Source of the DNA: Symbiodinium microadriaticum
Lineage: Eukaryota; Sar; Dinophyceae; Suessiales; Symbiodiniaceae
Assembly: GCA_001939145.1 (NCBI GenBank)
Contig: LSRX01000302.1
Coordinates: forward strand, 172,451 to 236,450
DNA length: 64,000 bases
Direction: 5' to 3'
The position numbers and the translations under genes are program-made. This document shows, piece after piece, positions 61,003 to 64,000 of this stretch. The notes under the pieces are model-generated. The model did no database searches and was not told the DNA's origin. It saw nothing but the letters and a program-made list of their open reading frames with translations. The stretch's first letter is position 1. Every line of letters begins with the position of its first letter.

Positions 61003-64000
61003 GGTTCGTGCTTTCGTGCATGCATGTATCACCCGATCCGAAGTATTCAGGCTCGATAAATTTGATTCTAAGTGGTGCTGAATTAAGGGCTTGCAGTTAA
61101 CAGTTTGGGCTCTGGGGAGAATACCTGACCTCTTGTCTCCTGGCTCTGCAGCTTAGGGCTCAGACTTTATTGAGGCACCATGGGCTTGGATAGGCCGCAA
61201 GAGGACCATGAATCCGCCTGGTCTACGTTCCAATTATCCTCGGCCCAAGTAGCTATTTACGGGGTCCTTTGCGCTCGGGGCAACATCATGTGTATAGATT
61301 GCACACCCTGAACCTCATACAGTTAGCTTCACACCGGTACGCCCTAGTTGATCGCAGCATATGAACCCTAAACCCTCAACTCCCATGAGCCGGACATCCG
61401 TAGCTGAACACCCAGAGGTGCTGAGTTGGGTGCTTTCTGGCCTCAGCGCCGTCTACCTGGCACAGTTCGCGCCCCTCGTTCCGGTTTCTTCTTGCAAGAA
61501 TCGCGGTCAAGAGCCTAAGGTACAAGCCCACACGCAAATCCAAGCCCGTGAACGCAGTGTTACAGCACTATAAACCCTAAATCCTAAACCCTAAACCCTA
61601 AACCGTACTGTTATAAGAGTCTTGCAGAACGACTGACATTTTAGAACCAGATGAATCCCCGCCGAGTCAGACCCCTGAACCCTAAACCGCAACATGAAGA
61701 GAGCAGTGAGCATTTCACACAAAAAAGACTTTCCTAAGCCCATATGAAAAAATAAGGAGCTTTATGAAACCCTAAACCCCTAAACCCCAAACCCTAAACC
61801 CCTAAACCCGAAACCTAGAACCATCCCTAAAACCCAGAACCAGGTCCTTCTACTGTCAGTGCCCTGGCCTCATTGGATCCTCCGGGCTTCTGCCTTTGGT
61901 GGCCCGTCCGGAGGCGCGTGGCTTTGGGGGCGAAGCTCATTCCTGGTTGCGATCCGCTTCGGGTTTTGGGTTTAGGGGTCTAGGGTCTAGGGTTTAGGGG
62001 TTTTGGGGCTTTGGGATTAGGGTGGGGTTCGGGGCTCGGTAAGTTGCTGGGATTAAATTTTAATGTGCGGGGCTTGCGGTAACTATGAAGATATCCAAGG
62101 TAGGCGCAACCCTACATAAACTCAACAACCCCGGCGAGATCCTCATGAACTCATAGGACCCTTCAAGTCCTGAAGCCGCACTCCAAACCCAGTCCCTGAA
62201 CCCTAATCCTGCAACCCGAAAGCTCAATATGCACCGAAATCCCGAAACCCTCAGACCGTAACCAACCCAAACCGTACCTCCCCCCCGCGGACGCTCTGAA
62301 CCTCAGAGCCCTCAACCTTCTTCCCCGCAGGTCAAAGACACCAGAAATGAACCGGCAAAAATCCAAAGAGCACCAAAAGCCCCAACAAAAACCTCTGAAC
62401 CCCAAGCCCCAACACGCGTGCAAGCCGGTCGTGATATCCTCCAACAACCTTCAGAAGTTTTCTTGTAAAATAGCTGTGTATAGCTGTGTTTATAAAATGT
62501 TTTGTGACAGCTTAACAACCTTCAGAAATTATTCCGGTAATGAAAGGCCCCCTGATCTTGCCTGGAAGGATGTGGAGCGTACTTGGCTGCTGCATTTTTT
62601 CAGCTCGCCGGAGCTTGGCGTGGAGGCCGCGGGTACGGCTTAAGGCTTAGGGCCCAGGGCCTATAGGGCTTGTAGGGTTTAGGATTTAGCGTTTAGGGGT
62701 TCTACCAAGGGTTACAGTTGGAGGGCGTTTGGAGGTTTGGGGTGTTGTCTTCAGGCTGTTGGGTCTCTAGTTTCGGGGCTTTGGTGTTTGAGCTACCATG
62801 AAGTAAGCCTGAAGCCAGGGACCCGATATCGGGCTCCGTTGGAGTTACAGCAATGATTCAAGGTGTCGTAGAAAGCACAGCTAGGGGCAGCCAAGGGGCA
62901 GAATTACATCCTAAACCCCCGACTCTGACCCCCCAAAACGCTCGCATATCCCTTAAACCCTCAACCCGAAACCCCTACTTGTAGAACCCTAAACCCTGAT
63001 AACCCTAGACTCTATAGACCCTAATCGCCTCAACCCTAATCCCTTGAAGAGGCCCTTCATGTGAGATGTTTCAGCTTGGCAGGCCTTGGCCCTGGGTGGG
63101 ACAGTGCTTGCAGCTCTTCAGCTGGCAATGCCCCAGGCACTTTTGGGGTGTTGGGGCTTTAGAGTTTGTAGAGTTAATTTAGGGTTTGTTTGGGCTTTCG
63201 GGTTTAGGGTTTTGGGGTTTTTAGGGCTGGGAGGCTTCTGTATGAGGAGTCTGTCCGTCCGGTTTGAGGTTAGGGGTGGGTTGCGGGATTCTTGAGGCTG
63301 GAGATTTTTGGGGGGTCAGGGTTTGGTTGGGTCTTGGGCTTTGGGATTTAGGAGATTCCAGGGTCTTTCCGTGGGCTCCATCATGTCGGGCTTGAGGAGG
63401 GTAGAGAGCGGTTTTTGTTGACCCGTTTGTTGGGGGCCTTGTGGGTTTGAAGTGGGTTTTGGGGGCTTCTATGTCGGGGCCCTGGGCGTTGAACGACTTC
63501 ATTGGAGCTCTGGGCTTCTGTCTTGAATCGAAGAGGAGTTCTATGGCTGCTATAAGTTTTAGAGTTGAAAAGGTTTTGGGTTCTAAGTTCTATAGGTTTG
63601 GAGTGTGGGGCTTCTGCAGTGGTTTTGGAGGTTCAGTGATGCTCAGCGCGCTGCAATATTTTCTGGTAGCCCCGGAACACTCACGAGAACCGGAGTGTGG
63701 ACTAAACAGGCAACCCAAAAGCCTTAAACCAACAATTTCAAGCCACCGAACCCTGCATGAGCTCTAAGTCTCTAAACCCTAACCTCTAAACCCTAAACCC
63801 TAAACCCTAAACCCTAAACCCTAACCCTAAACCCTGGTGCTTGGGCCTCAAAACCCAACTCCCTGAGCAGACTCCTCTCCGCACGAGAATTGGTTCGAAG
63901 GCTAGCTAGCTACAGCTAGCGATCTATTGCAACGTAGTTAGGCAAGTAGCCTAATCCCAGCTCGGTCACCGCCAGCACAGTCTGCCCAAAGCAGAATCGG
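61003..64000. other. Non-coding stretch to the window end
   Basis: Telomere-like blocks at 61571-61600, 61766-61830, 61960-62010, 62165-62250, 62640-62700, 62918-63050, 63170-63230 and 63763-63835. A segment at 61390-61480 reads HPEVLSWVLSGLSAVYLAQF and could be an exon, but I cannot support it. No recognised gene. Confidence 0.5.
63763..63835 (-). repeat. Interstitial telomere-like block (CCCTAAA)
   Basis: About nine units, mostly exact. Confidence 0.9.

Noticed and set aside
63763-63835. True chromosome end (telomere)
   Set aside because: Unique sequence continues on both sides, and similar blocks occur throughout the window in both orientations.

Overview
This window looks like nuclear DNA of a dinoflagellate, most likely of the Symbiodinium group. 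Four things point there. Telomere-type TTTAGGG/CCCTAAA repeats are scattered through most of the non-coding DNA. One gene has introns with GA and GC donors. There is an intronless gene combining a ubiquitin-like domain with ankyrin repeats, a combination common in that group. Genes are sparse and lie in a sea of microsatellites. No RNA gene, operon or bacterial feature was seen.

Layout. 1-223: a hairpin-rich 65-bp minisatellite cut by the window edge. 224-5680: mostly non-coding DNA with telomere-like blocks, one exon-like open frame (2555-2896) and a perfect 20-bp inverted repeat (3410-3501). 5795-14715: a nearly complete ~8.9-kb LINE-type retrotransposon. It has an ORF1 with a coiled coil, an ORF2 with an AP-type endonuclease and a reverse transcriptase, a third Ser/Thr/Trp-rich ORF region and a poly(A) tail. 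It sits inside a CCCTAAA array, and the same 10 bases flank both ends. 14726-21905: telomere-like blocks, tetranucleotide arrays and copies of a ~100-bp element with terminal inverted repeats (MITE-like). 21906-23027: the ankyrin gene. 23028-52675: gene-poor DNA with more MITE-like copies, an AAGGTA-rich tract, a perfect 1,078-bp duplication around a single N (probably an assembly artefact), a 44-base C run and many microsatellites. 52676-55735: a seven-exon gene for an alpha/beta hydrolase of the epoxide hydrolase/dehalogenase type, which I could rebuild almost completely. 55736-64000: telomere-like blocks, an 817-bp sequencing gap between two microsatellites, and no recognised gene.

The recognised genes do not form a pathway. 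The most interesting threads concern genome architecture. They are a LINE inserted in telomere-type DNA, its ORF1 and ORF2 in one frame split by a single TGA, a possible spliced-leader remnant at its 5' end, a TIR element family, introns bounded by short direct repeats, and hundreds of dispersed telomere-like units that often occur as CCCTAAA-then-TTTAGGG pairs. Gene functions rest on motifs read by eye; no database search was possible.
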